From: Palleniella muris
Lineage (GTDB): Bacteria > Bacteroidota > Bacteroidia > Bacteroidales > Bacteroidaceae
Length of the DNA: 64,000 nt
Direction: 5' to 3'
NCBI RefSeq assembly: GCF_004792655.1
Contig: NZ_SRZC01000002.1
Span: forward strand, 124,001 to 188,000
Positions within the stretch are counted from its first letter, which is position 1, and the number at the start of each line of letters is the position of its first letter. The notes beneath the pieces are model-generated. The model did no database searches and was not told the DNA's origin. It was given only the letters and a program-made list of their open reading frames with translations. Of the stretch, positions 53,806 through 62,672 are shown piece after piece. The translations under genes were made by a program, and so were the position numbers.

Positions 53806-54036
53806 TTGTTCAAATCAATATGACACAATATGCCATGCCGCTTTACGCAGCGCGACAATCCTATAATTATTTGATAAGGGATAATGACAAAACAATAATT
53901 GACAAGTTTAAGAATATAAACCTGTCTATTGCTGAATAGCAATCAGATGTGCTATTCGTTGAGCGTAGCTATATGCACAACTGCCATTTCATATTGTTGA
54001 ACAACTTTTCTTTTCTATGTTAGTTCTACAAAGGTA
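53806..54036 (-). promoter_or_regulatory. Promoter and long structured leader of the MATE/acetyltransferase operon
   Basis: A -7 box (TACCTTTG, 54029-54036) predicts an approximately 220-base leader with no protein-coding gene. The leader holds two tiny overlapping ORFs: MKWQLCI at 53969-53992 and MAVVHIATLNE at 53952-53987. Several stems follow: ATTGCT/AGCAAT near 53930-53950, GACAGGTTTA/TAAACTTGTC and a GC-rich one near 53848-53865. This arrangement is typical of attenuation by ribosome stalling in antibiotic resistance operons. Nothing is seen in 54037-54142. Confidence 0.5.
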
Positions 54037-54142
54037 GCCCTTTTCCCTTAGAATCTATCCTAAGACTGCCTACGCCTCATGTTTTACACATATTATTTAG
54101 TCATATTTTACACATTTTAATCAAAATATCAACCTATGAGGC

Positions 54143-54622
54143 TTAATTTCCTATTTTGCTAAACACAGCCAAAGTCCTTCCATCACCATTCTGAAGGAAC
54201 AGGAAACCTGGAGTCACTGTGTACTTTTTTATTCTCGGCAAGATGATTTTCATATCAATCTCTATGGTCATATCGTCACATGCCATTTCCGTCCATGCCA
54301 TATTTTGGAATGACAGGAGAGAATCATCAACAGCAAAGTCCCCTGAAATGGAATTACAATCCGTCTTGCAGGAGAATGTACCGGTATCAAGAAACTGGAG
54401 CTGGCAACTTTTGTCACTTTTTACTTTAGCCAAAAACATGGATGAATATTCAACCGGATTATATTTTTCAAGCTGCCAACACCCATAGATGCTTCCAGAG
54501 ACAATCTGCGTCAAATCAGATTCCATGCTACTGCCATCGCTATCTTTCACAGTGCGCTGTCCGCATGATACGATGAGCAGTGTCAATGCCAACATCATAA
54601 ATAAACCCTTGCTCTTTTTCAT
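54143..54622 (-). CDS. META-domain-like lipoprotein
   Basis: The 159-residue protein has a lipoprotein signal (FMMLALTLLIVSC, lipobox Cys at residue 20), then a META-like beta domain (SIYGCWQLEKYNP, FLDTGTFSCKTDCNSISGDF, MAWTEMACDDM). META domains occur in heat-shock and stress-related envelope lipoproteins. It starts 2 bases after DUF3795 and is the last gene of the AraC-DUF3795-META unit. Confidence 0.7.
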   Translation of the reverse strand: MKKSKGLFMMLALTLLIVSCGQRTVKDSDGSSMESDLTQIVSGSIYGCWQLEKYNPVEYSSMFLAKVKSDKSCQLQFLDTGTFSCKTDCNSISGDFAVDDSLLSFQNMAWTEMACDDMTIEIDMKIILPRIKKYTVTPGFLFLQNGDGRTLAVFSKIGN

Positions 54623-54624
54623 GC

Positions 54625-54969
54625 TTATTTCTTTTTGATGGTTTGACTTTTACGCATGGACATTTCATCGGCATAAGCCTGTTCTCCATGTTCTTTGATA
54701 TAGCGGATGCAGGCGGGCCTATCCGACTTAAACAGAAAGGCGAAAACCTTTGCTATCCAATTTGAAAACACTTTGCACTCTTGAACATTACGGGAACACT
54801 CGGCACAGGTGTTGAACTTGTTTGCCATACAGCACGAGCGGATTTTGCACCAGGTCGCTTTGTCGTTTTGTTTACATCCGGGACATTTCCCGTTTAGGAA
54901 CTTGCGGCAAGCTCCGCAGTATAGACCGCAAGCGGCGACATGTCGCGTATCGGTTGTTACATTTTTCAT
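54625..54969 (-). CDS. DUF3795 cysteine-rich protein
   Basis: The 114-residue protein has paired cysteines in order: CGLYCGACRKF, CPGCKQN, CKIRSCC, CAECSRNVQECKV, the DUF3795 pattern, likely metal-binding. It lies 9 bases after the AraC-type gene and 2 before the META lipoprotein. Function unknown. Confidence 0.8.
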   Translation of the reverse strand: MKNVTTDTRHVAACGLYCGACRKFLNGKCPGCKQNDKATWCKIRSCCMANKFNTCAECSRNVQECKVFSNWIAKVFAFLFKSDRPACIRYIKEHGEQAYADEMSMRKSQTIKKK

Positions 54970-54978
54970 AAGTCTAAT

Positions 54979-55905
54979 TTATATATTACATTTTGATATT
55001 ACAGGAACACATATATCCACCGTCAGCTTCTTATCCGGATGTTCTTCGGGATTATTCATATAAATCTCAAAGGCCAGCCCGCAACACTTACTGCCGTATT
55101 CATCTATCAAGTGGAACATACATTCCCATGCGTGATGAATCTCATCCCATGTGATTTCAAACTTCCCCACAGCGTATTGTCCGGCAGGAATGGTGTATGA
55201 GCTAATTTCTCCGTCGGTCTTCATAGGTTCCTTGACTACCAGACAAGCATCTGAAATGAGCTTCCCTTCTTCTGTCACACTCGGATTGTTATGATAGATG
55301 GATATTAAACGGGAATCGTGCATCGTGACCAATCCCTTGGAGTACGCCCAACGCATCAGCTTCTCAAATGCCTGTTGCATGTTTGAGTATGCACCATAAT
55401 GGCGGCAATACACCACATGGATAGCATCCAAACGCTTGATCTCGAAACTGCAGTTCATGTTTATGCCTCCTATCTTGAATGTTTTTTGTGTGCAAAAATA
55501 GTGGGAATAGGAACGGCTTTGTGGACTCATTATGTGTTCTAATGTACGTTTCTTGCTATTCTCCTGTAGCCACTTGCTCCTGTAGGCCTCTGCGGTCATG
55601 CCAAAATGCTTCTTGAAATTGCGGCAGAAAACATTGACGGAGTTAAAGCCACATTCAAAAGCAATGTTCATGATGGGCTTTTCCACATCGTTCCGCAGCT
55701 GTATCGTCGCAAGTTCCAAACGCCGGCGCATGACATATTTAGCCAACGATTTGCCCATTGCCGCCGTAAATATACGGTGAAAATGGTACGTTGACAGATA
55801 GGTGTTCTGCGCCAATGATTTAATATCAAGGTCTTCGTTTATATGGGCATTGATATAATCAAGGACCATATTCACTTGCTTTGTATATTTGGCATAATCA
55901 CTCAT
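54979..55905 (-). CDS. AraC-family regulator with GyrI-like ligand-binding domain
   Basis: The 308-residue protein has an N-terminal AraC HTH pair (about 8-108: LDIKSLAQNTYLSTYHFHRI, IMNIAFECGFNSVNVFCRNF) and a C-terminal GyrI/SOUL-like domain (about 150-305: IHVVYCRHYGAYSNMQ, IPAGQYAVGKFEITWDEI), as in Rob/SoxS-type drug-sensing regulators. It heads the DUF3795-META operon. The adjacent cargo may be its regulon, since such proteins bind xenobiotics. Confidence 0.85.
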   Translation of the reverse strand: MSDYAKYTKQVNMVLDYINAHINEDLDIKSLAQNTYLSTYHFHRIFTAAMGKSLAKYVMRRRLELATIQLRNDVEKPIMNIAFECGFNSVNVFCRNFKKHFGMTAEAYRSKWLQENSKKRTLEHIMSPQSRSYSHYFCTQKTFKIGGINMNCSFEIKRLDAIHVVYCRHYGAYSNMQQAFEKLMRWAYSKGLVTMHDSRLISIYHNNPSVTEEGKLISDACLVVKEPMKTDGEISSYTIPAGQYAVGKFEITWDEIHHAWECMFHLIDEYGSKCCGLAFEIYMNNPEEHPDKKLTVDICVPVISKCNI

Positions 55906-55991
55906 TGCGTATCGTCATTTATCACAATGGGAATAGATGTCCGTACTCATTTCCGAAACAGAGATATTCCCAAAGTGTTGTCGTTATTATC

Positions 55992-56273
55992 TCATGGACA
56001 TTTTCTCCAGCGTTTGAGGGTTGGATAAAACTGTCGAAGCCAATCCTTCATCTCTTTCACGGTCATGTTTGTTCCTGACCACTCGTTTATCTCATCAGTG
56101 AACTGGGCACTGTGCTCGACCATCTGCTCCATAGTCATCTCTTGAGTGAACTTGCCATCTTTGTAGCAATCGAGACAGTAATCCTCATTGGGACTACCGT
56201 CAGCGTTTGTTCCTTTGTACTCGCCAGTCGGTGGCATTGGCATTCCACAGCTTTGACAAAATTTCTGTTCCAT
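55992..56273 (-). CDS. Zinc-ribbon protein (YCLDCYKDG type)
   Basis: The 93-residue protein starts MEQKFCQSCGMPMPPTGEY and continues EDYCLDCYKDGKFTQ, a compact zinc ribbon with two CxxC knuckles followed by a helical tail (MTMEQMVEHSAQFTDE). It matches the putative zinc-ribbon domain family by memory. It lies 86 bases upstream of the AraC gene on the same strand, and it is probably a small cargo regulator. Confidence 0.7.
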   Translation of the reverse strand: MEQKFCQSCGMPMPPTGEYKGTNADGSPNEDYCLDCYKDGKFTQEMTMEQMVEHSAQFTDEINEWSGTNMTVKEMKDWLRQFYPTLKRWRKCP

Positions 56274-56647
56274 ATCCTATATTATTTCTATTAAATGATT
56301 TAGCCGGCAAAATTAGTGAGAATATACTTTTTCCTGTGGACACATATTGTGCTTCAATGTACGTTTCTTGCTATCTTATTGCCGTTTTTTGCTTCAATGC
56401 GTTTTGGTCGCTATTCTATATGGCACAACGGGCATTAACTTCGGATGTAGTTATTATGGCAACCGTATTTATGCGAATGGTGGAGGATTATACCAAGCAC
56501 CAAGCCACATATCTACAATGAACCGTCAGACACCTCAGTCGGTATAAATATATATGCCCCTTGACTGACTGACCTCAATGGCCCGCCCGCAATTTTTCGG
56601 TTAGTCGCTCTAAATATATACACCCTTTGACCGACTGACCTGTTTTG
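56274..56647. repeat. Non-coding region with a 30-bp imperfect direct repeat next to the integrases
   Basis: No gene is supported in this 374-base gap. AAATATATATGCCCCTTGAC then TGACTGACCT (56546-56575) recurs with a few changes at 56612-56641, just before the integrase stop. The repeats may be integrase arm sites, an attachment remnant or a cargo boundary. An ORF at 56347-56547 looks like chance. Confidence 0.4.
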
Positions 56648-57793
56648 CTATTCAAATACGCCATCGAACAAAGAAACCGCCTCGTCTTTCTTTGTGTTGA
56701 TAATCCGGGCATAACGCTGGGTGTGGCGGATGGTGGTGTGCCCGAGCAGCTGGCTGGTCGTGTAAATATCTATACCCGCAGTAAGACAGAGTGTTGCAAA
56801 GCTGTGCCTCCCCGCGTGAAAAGTGATGTCCTTTGTGATTCCGGCGTTCTTCATCCATGTGCCGAGGGTCTGACCGTAACTTCTTGTAAGCCGGGGGAAC
56901 ACCTTGTCTTCCGCCGTGGCATTCTCCGGTCGTTCGGGCAGCCATTTCCGGGCATTCATGTTCAGCGGCAGAAACAGTTCGACACCGGTCTTGTATTGGA
57001 TAATCTCAACCTGCCAATGGGTAGCGGTCTTCACTATGTCTTTCCAATGTAGGCTCATGATGTCATAGATGCGGAGTCCGCTGAAGCAGGAGAACAAAAA
57101 CGCGCCCTTGATGTCCTCTCTGTGGCATGGGGTAGCGATAAGCCGTTTGATTTCCTCGACCGTCAGATACTCACGCTTGTGCTCCTTGATGGACAGCGAA
57201 GATCTGGTTATACCTTTGAACGGGCTTTTGGGTATCACACTTTCACGTACTGCGTAATTCAAAGCAGCCCTGACATAGCACAGGTATAAGAACACTGTGC
57301 TTTTCGTTATTTTTTTTCGGTCTGTATTAAGAGCGGAACGGCTGGCAAGGTGTTCCATAAAGCCCGTAATGAATTCCTTATCCACATCACCAAGTGTGAT
57401 TTCGGAATCATAACTGGCAACTTCTTCTACAGAACGGTCAAGCCATCTCTTCGATGATTCTGCACAGCTTTTCTTTGCGTTCTCGGCATAGATTCCCATC
57501 CATGAACAGAACGGCATTCTGGCTTTATGAGACTTATCTTTTATGCCTGCAATACGGTTGGTAAGGTCAAGTATCATTTCTTCCTTGATGGCATTGGCCT
57601 GCGCAAGGGTGTTGGCGTTCATGATCTTTGACGACATGTCTGTCTCAGGCACAAGATACAGCTTGAGAAAGTTGTACGTTCGCTTCCCATTATGGTATAT
57701 ATCCAAATATAATGAGCGGTTGCCGTTTTTCAACACCTGCTCGCGGAGCCTTATTGGTTCCTTCATTACTACTTGTTTCTTCGGTCTGCCCAT
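56648..57793 (-). CDS. Tyrosine recombinase of element C (second of two)
   Basis: The 381-residue protein has the same layout as the element B integrase: MGRPKKQVVMKEPIRLREQV at the start, core-binding domain, FSGLRIYDIMSLHW (first Arg), ITFHAGRHSFATLCL (HxxR), LGHTTIRHTQRYARI (catalytic Tyr). It looks complete. It starts 6 bases downstream of a second integrase gene on the same strand, so both are made from one message. Twin integrases occur on some Bacteroides mobilizable elements and may act together. Confidence 0.88.
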   Translation of the reverse strand: MGRPKKQVVMKEPIRLREQVLKNGNRSLYLDIYHNGKRTYNFLKLYLVPETDMSSKIMNANTLAQANAIKEEMILDLTNRIAGIKDKSHKARMPFCSWMGIYAENAKKSCAESSKRWLDRSVEEVASYDSEITLGDVDKEFITGFMEHLASRSALNTDRKKITKSTVFLYLCYVRAALNYAVRESVIPKSPFKGITRSSLSIKEHKREYLTVEEIKRLIATPCHREDIKGAFLFSCFSGLRIYDIMSLHWKDIVKTATHWQVEIIQYKTGVELFLPLNMNARKWLPERPENATAEDKVFPRLTRSYGQTLGTWMKNAGITKDITFHAGRHSFATLCLTAGIDIYTTSQLLGHTTIRHTQRYARIINTKKDEAVSLFDGVFE

Positions 57794-57799
57794 TGTCTT

Positions 57800-58930
57800 T
57801 TAATCGAATAGTTTGTCAATCATGTAAACCGCATCCACTTTCTTCTTGTCGATAATTTTAGCATATACTTGGGTCGTTTCTACATCCGAGTGTCCCAACA
57901 ACTGGCTTGTGGTATAAAGATCCGCACCCATTGTAAGTGTCATCGTCGCAAAAGCGTGGCGGCTCACGTGGTAGGACACCCGTTTGGTAATGCCGGCCTT
58001 TGATGTCCATGTCTTCAGCACATGGTCACAATCACTCAATGTGGGGACGTCGAAGACGGAATCGTCTGTATTTCCTTTTTCTTCCGGCATGAATTTCTGT
58101 GCCTGTTGACTCAAGGGTAGGTAGATGACCTTCCCGGTCTTTTGCTGGCGCAGTTCCAGATGGACTTTACCATTTTCTTCGATTACGTCTTTCCAGCGTA
58201 ATCCTTTGACATCACTGTAACGCAGTCCACAAAAACACGAAAACAAAAACGCGGTCTTTACTCTTGGGCTTCTACATGGAGTATTGATGAGCGTCTGTAC
58301 TTCTTCGATGGTGAGATACTCACGCTTTCTACATTCTCCTTGTATAGATGCCCAGTCAAATGAAAGCAGCGGATTGTCACCAAGGATTTCCAAGTCCACG
58401 GCATAATTAAGAGCGGCACGTATGTATCCACAGTAACCGGCTATTGTTTTTTTCGCCAATGGCTTTTTCGTTGTTCTTGCCTTGCGTGTTTCCAAATATT
58501 CTATGAATCCCTGCAAGAAATCCTTGTCAACCTCGTAGAGCTTTATACGAGGATTGTGAGCCTTCAGGCAAACCGACACGGCGTGTACATGGTCAACAAG
58601 GGAATTGCGTCCTTTTTTTCTTCCAAATTCAGCATATTCATTGAGCCAGTCGATAAGCGGCATTTTGGCTTTGTCCGAGAGAACCGCCATTGGCTTCTTG
58701 TTGGTGATGTCAAGAATACGCTGTGCTTTGATGGCATTGGCGGCTTTGAGCGTATTGGCATTTCTCTCCTTTGCCTCCTGCGATATTTCAGGGACGAGGA
58801 AGAGCTTGAGAAATTCATACCTCCGTTTACGGTCGGTATAAATATCCAAATAGATAGACTGGTTACCGTCCTTAAGCTGCTTGAAGCGGATGCGGACAGG
58901 TACCGATTCGGACTTTTTTGTTCTTGCCAT
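57800..58930 (-). CDS. Tyrosine recombinase of element C (first of two)
   Basis: The 376-residue protein starts MARTKKSESVPVRIRFKQLK and has FCGLRYSDVKGLRW, VSYHVSRHAFATMTL and LGHSDVETTQVYAKI, the full set of tyrosine recombinase motifs. A -7 box (TACCTTTG on the minus strand, 58956-58963) lies 25 bases upstream. It is the outermost gene of element C, which fits an integrase next to the attachment end at 58.95-59.13 kb. Confidence 0.9.
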   Translation of the reverse strand: MARTKKSESVPVRIRFKQLKDGNQSIYLDIYTDRKRRYEFLKLFLVPEISQEAKERNANTLKAANAIKAQRILDITNKKPMAVLSDKAKMPLIDWLNEYAEFGRKKGRNSLVDHVHAVSVCLKAHNPRIKLYEVDKDFLQGFIEYLETRKARTTKKPLAKKTIAGYCGYIRAALNYAVDLEILGDNPLLSFDWASIQGECRKREYLTIEEVQTLINTPCRSPRVKTAFLFSCFCGLRYSDVKGLRWKDVIEENGKVHLELRQQKTGKVIYLPLSQQAQKFMPEEKGNTDDSVFDVPTLSDCDHVLKTWTSKAGITKRVSYHVSRHAFATMTLTMGADLYTTSQLLGHSDVETTQVYAKIIDKKKVDAVYMIDKLFD

Positions 58931-58955
58931 TAATTGTCAATGCTTTATTCGTGTG

Positions 58956-58963
58956 CAAAGGTA
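58956..58963 (-). promoter_or_regulatory. -7 box of the twin integrase operon
   Basis: The minus strand reads TACCTTTG, 25 bases before the integrase ATG at 58930. Confidence 0.55.
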
Positions 58964-59130
58964 TAAAAAATAGCCCAAAATGACTAACAAAAAAGTAACA
59001 TAATTGACCGAAATAACAAAAAATAACCATCCCGTCTTTAGAAATAAAGCAAAATCAGACATCCGCAAACCATTGTAAATAAAGGCTTTTATTCATACTT
59101 GCTTATAAATCCTCGCTCACAAATTCACCT

Positions 59131-59406
59131 TTTCACTTTACACGTCATACCTTTGGCACGTTGATCCAAGCGGCTACTGGTGACATCGAGACCACCAAGA
59201 AACTCATGGGTCACAAGTCGCTCAAATCAACCGCAGTCTATGCAGACGTGCTGACTGAAGAAAAGGTCAAGGCTATCTCCAATACCAAGACGGTATTCAG
59301 GAGTCGCAAGCCACACACCGAGAACAAGAAGATTCCACGAACCAAGCGAACGGCAGCGACCAACACGCACCCTCGCAAGGTCATAGATATACAGGATAAC
59401 GAATAA
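59131..59406 (+). pseudogene. 3' remnant of another tyrosine recombinase
   Basis: In frame from about 59131 the sequence reads HFTRHTFGTLIQAATGDIET, then KKLMGHKSLKSTAVYADVLT, then a tail ending VIDIQDNE. This is the last third of a tyrosine recombinase, with the HxxR box and catalytic Tyr (AVYADV), but no start and no N-terminal domains. The preceding sequence is the end of element C, so C seems to have inserted here and the 5' part was lost or lies outside the window. No intact counterpart is found in the window. Confidence 0.75.
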
Positions 59407-59554
59407 CGGCTAACGAGCCGATTCAGGATAACAACCAGTTTCATTTCATCAAAAGCAGTGCCCTGATTCAAGGTAGTGGTTTCCGCTACCTTTAGGGGCT
59501 TGCTATCTCAAAACCAAGCATTCAGGATAACGTAAACAATTAAATATCAAGATT

Positions 59555-59875
59555 ATGAATAAGACTATTGACAACGAGACTCTTCTTTTGAAGGTAGAGT
59601 CATTTGAGCATCGCATCGAGGTTCTGGAGAACACTCTCAGCGCAGCCAAGGAGGTATTGACACTTGAAGAAGCAGCCCTTTTCATGGGTATATCAAAGAG
59701 CAGTCTCTACAAGATGACCCATCGACATGAGCTTCCTTTCTTCCGTCCAAACGGCAAACTCATCTACTTTGAGAAGGCTGAACTTCTGAAGTGGATGCGT
59801 CAGAACCGCAACATGTCAGAGGCTGAGACCAAGGAGGCAGCAGCCCAGAAGCTGAACGAACTCGCCAACCACTAA
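59555..59875 (+). CDS. Excisionase-like helix-turn-helix protein of element D
   Basis: The 106-residue protein has a helical N-terminus and then LTLEEAALFMGISKSSLYKM, FFRPNGKLIYFEKAELLKWM, a MerR/excisionase HTH. It starts the plus-strand unit that continues through a hypothetical protein, integrase and mobilization genes. Its relatives in element C lie beside the RepA-like gene. Confidence 0.8.
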   Translation: MNKTIDNETLLLKVESFEHRIEVLENTLSAAKEVLTLEEAALFMGISKSSLYKMTHRHELPFFRPNGKLIYFEKAELLKWMRQNRNMSEAETKEAAAQKLNELANH

Positions 59876-59886
59876 TCAATGAGTAT

Positions 59887-60201
59887 ATGAATCAGGATTT
59901 CAACCAACAGCAGTACAACGACAAACTGGCTCAGGTAGCCAGCCTTGCCGTTACCTATGCCAAGGATGGCACAGGCTATCACAGTATGAAGGATGCTTTC
60001 AATGAACTGTGCGAGTTGTCTCATGCCAACAAGGGCATAGACCAAGAGAACACTATCGGCAGACGAACCCTGCTTGTGCAGAGTGTCTGCATCAAGGCTA
60101 TCCATGCGCTCACTCCATACCAGAACGAGCGACTTGAACAGCAGCTGAAGGACATTGCTTCGGACTATCCCGAGCATCGTCACCTGCATTTCCGCAGATA
60201 G
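59887..60201 (+). CDS. Small hypothetical protein of element D
   Basis: A 104-residue helical protein (NDKLAQVASLAVTYAKDGTG, LCELSHANKGIDQENTIG, basic end RHLHFRR) that I do not recognise. It lies 11 bases after the excisionase-like gene and 37 before the integrase, so it is probably part of the same message. Confidence 0.55.
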   Translation: MNQDFNQQQYNDKLAQVASLAVTYAKDGTGYHSMKDAFNELCELSHANKGIDQENTIGRRTLLVQSVCIKAIHALTPYQNERLEQQLKDIASDYPEHRHLHFRR

Positions 60202-60238
60202 TTTCTTCTTTCCCTTTTGTCATATCATAGACATATCA

Positions 60239-61489
60239 ATGAGAGTTACCGCTTACATACGTCAGAAAGATACATCGAAGAACGACCTCGACAGCCGTGC
60301 TTCGGTGTACTTCCGTGTCCGTGACAAAGGGCTTGATGTCAAGTGCGCAAGCGAACTTCAGATCAATCCCAATCACTGGAGCCAAGAACGACAGGGCTAC
60401 AAGAGCCGTGTCAATCTTGTGGATGACGATACCAGAAACCTCTTTGACTCACAGGTCAAGGAGATTACAGGTATCATAACCAGGGAATACTATATCGGAG
60501 CAAACTCCGACTGGCTCAGACGACTGATATTTGCCTATCACCACCCCAATGCCTATTGCATGGGCAGTGGCATGGAGGTAAGCAAATCCTTTGTCATCTG
60601 GGCAGAGAGATACCTTCAGAACAAACATTTTGGCAAGCATCAGGAGTGTAACACCCGATGCCTGATTGACAAGGTTACTCGCTTTGAGGATGAACACAAA
60701 CACCCGATGAACATTGACAGCATGACTGCCGATGATCTTCGTGCGTTTGCGGATTTCCTGTCTTCTGACTATGACATATCTATGAATACCATCGTCACTA
60801 ACATGACCTTGTTGCGTACCGTCTGCAACTGGGTACGAAAGCAGGGAGTCACAAACAATGACCCCTTCTTTGGATATGACATGCCCAAGGCTCTCTATGG
60901 CACTCCATATTTCCTGACCATTCAGGAGCGTGACCAAGTTCTGGATGCAGACCTAACGGATGATGCAGAACTTGCTGAGTATCGTGATATGTTCGTGTTT
61001 CAATGTATGGTCGGATGCCGTCATAGTGATCTTGTGACCTTCACCCCCAAGAACATTATTGACGGTGTTCTGGAATATATCCCCATCAAGACCAAAGGCA
61101 AGTCTGGTGACGTTGTAAGGGTTCCTCTTATCCCCAAGGCTATGGCTATCCTTGATGGCCATGACCATGGTGATGATGAACCAATCTTCCCCAAGCATTA
61201 TAACTTCAAGTTCAACGATGCTATCCGTAGAATCTTGAAGCGTGCCAAGGTAAATCGTGTTGTCACTGTGATTAACCCTAAGACACGGCTTGAAGAGAAG
61301 AAGCCAATCTCTGATGTGGCTACCTCTCATCTTGCACGAAGGACTTTTATCGGTAATCTTTACCGCATGGTCAAAGACCCTGATTTGGTTGCTTCTATGT
61401 CAGGTCATGCCAAAGGCAGCGTTGCTTTTGCCCGATACCGAGTCATTGATGATGACATGAAGAAATCCCTGGTTGAACTTATCCAGTGA
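60239..61489 (+). CDS. Tyrosine recombinase of element D
   Basis: The protein is 416 residues from the ATG at 60239 (the longer ORF to 60155 overlaps the previous gene and starts with a hydrophobic stretch, so it is rejected). Motifs: MVGCRHSDLVTFTPKN with the first Arg, TKGKSGDVVRVPLIPKA, TSHLARRTFIGNLYRM (HxxR), and MSGHAKGSVAFARYRVIDDD with the catalytic Tyr. The N-terminus (RVTAYIRQKDTSKNDLDSRA) is a typical arm-binding domain. It probably moves the D element. Confidence 0.85.
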   Translation: MRVTAYIRQKDTSKNDLDSRASVYFRVRDKGLDVKCASELQINPNHWSQERQGYKSRVNLVDDDTRNLFDSQVKEITGIITREYYIGANSDWLRRLIFAYHHPNAYCMGSGMEVSKSFVIWAERYLQNKHFGKHQECNTRCLIDKVTRFEDEHKHPMNIDSMTADDLRAFADFLSSDYDISMNTIVTNMTLLRTVCNWVRKQGVTNNDPFFGYDMPKALYGTPYFLTIQERDQVLDADLTDDAELAEYRDMFVFQCMVGCRHSDLVTFTPKNIIDGVLEYIPIKTKGKSGDVVRVPLIPKAMAILDGHDHGDDEPIFPKHYNFKFNDAIRRILKRAKVNRVVTVINPKTRLEEKKPISDVATSHLARRTFIGNLYRMVKDPDLVASMSGHAKGSVAFARYRVIDDDMKKSLVELIQ

Positions 61490-61556
61490 TTATCTTCTTT
61501 TTGATGGCAAATTCCTTTTCCCTTTATTAGGTTACATTTTTCAAATATCATAGACT

Positions 61557-62384
61557 ATGGACGATAAAAAGTTACATCGTTGCTTCACTTTCTCAGAAGA
61601 GCAGTTGAAGCATCTTCGAAGCAAGAAGTACAAGATTGACCGTATGGAATGCTTCATGTCGCTTGTGGATCTTGCTGAGCCAGTTCCAAAACTTGTGCAA
61701 ATCAGCAAGACCAAGCAAGTAGAAATCTTGGCAGGTCAGGTTATGGTTGACAATACCCAACTTGCCAAACTCTGGGATAAAGACCGCAAGACGGTTCCAA
61801 AGCTGTTGGATGCTATGGAGGCTGTTGGCATTTTCTCTTCACAGGAAGTGGAAGATAACCGCATCTACACCCTTCATTGTCTCTCAGGTTGGTACGTTGA
61901 TGCCAAGTTCGTGTCAAATACCTTTGCCCTGAAGCGCAACAATGACAGCACGGCAATCATCCATGCGGAAGTTCCTGCCTGCAAGGTCATCATCACTGAG
62001 GATCCTGATGACAAGAAGAAGGACAAGGAAGGTTCTGCTTCGGGCAGTGACAAATCCAAGGACTCTGCCGAGGGCAACAATCCTCAGACAACTGGCAATG
62101 TGTCGCACCAATCACCACAATCTAATGATAGTGGCAATGTGGGTAAGTCTGGAGCAGATAGCAACAAGTCACCATCACCTCCTGAAAACAATTCCCCTCA
62201 GTCTGCTGACAGCCCTTCGCCCCAAGGTGAAGTCGATGGCAAGCAGAATGAAGGGAAGGTGAACGAGCAGACTCCACCAAACCAAGGAGGACAGCAGCCA
62301 CAACAGCCTAACGGCAATCAGAGACCGCCTTTCAACGGCTATCAGAAGCCTAACGGCTACTACAACCAGAACGGCAACAAATAG
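61557..62384 (+). CDS. Winged-helix-like protein with a disordered Pro/Gln/Asn-rich tail
   Basis: The 275-residue protein has an N-terminal DNA-binding-like domain (HRCFTFSEEQLKHLRSKKYK, TQLAKLWDKDRKTVPKLLDA, GWYVDAKFVSNTF). From about residue 150 to the end there is a low-complexity tail of Ser, Asn, Pro, Gln and Gly. Found between integrase and mobilization genes, it may be a replication or transfer accessory. No named family recognised. Confidence 0.55.
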   Translation: MDDKKLHRCFTFSEEQLKHLRSKKYKIDRMECFMSLVDLAEPVPKLVQISKTKQVEILAGQVMVDNTQLAKLWDKDRKTVPKLLDAMEAVGIFSSQEVEDNRIYTLHCLSGWYVDAKFVSNTFALKRNNDSTAIIHAEVPACKVIITEDPDDKKKDKEGSASGSDKSKDSAEGNNPQTTGNVSHQSPQSNDSGNVGKSGADSNKSPSPPENNSPQSADSPSPQGEVDGKQNEGKVNEQTPPNQGGQQPQQPNGNQRPPFNGYQKPNGYYNQNGNK

Positions 62385-62672
62385 CCGTCTGAGGACTCAG
62401 GAATGCGACCTGCATCGCCAAACCATCCCAAAGGACGTTTACCGATACAGAACGACACGGCAAGCCGAAACGACCTTCTAAGCCCTGACGGGAACTTAGC
62501 AGGTAAAAGGACCGATTTTTAAGAGGTACTTTTCGAGAAATCCTTTTGTACTACATTATTTGTGACCAAATTTATGCAGTCCTAAAAGTTTCTCGGGCTA
62601 CTCGCAGGCTCGCAGACCTATGTCCTTCTTTTTAACTGATTTATTTTCATCCCTTTAATCATATTCAAAGAT
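62385..62672. other. Non-coding region with possible oriT before the mobilization genes
   Basis: This 288-base gap has no ORF that I can support. It lies directly before mobC and mobA, where oriT is expected on mobilizable elements, and contains several short inverted words around AAAGTTTCTCGGGC (62583 onward) and GAGAAATCCTTTT (62536 onward). A defined nick site was not identified. Confidence 0.35.

Noticed and set aside
56347..56547. 66-residue forward ORF with TGINFGCSYYGNRIYANGGG
   Set aside because: Gly/Tyr-rich stretch in a repeat-containing gap, opposite direction to neighbours, no recognised family.
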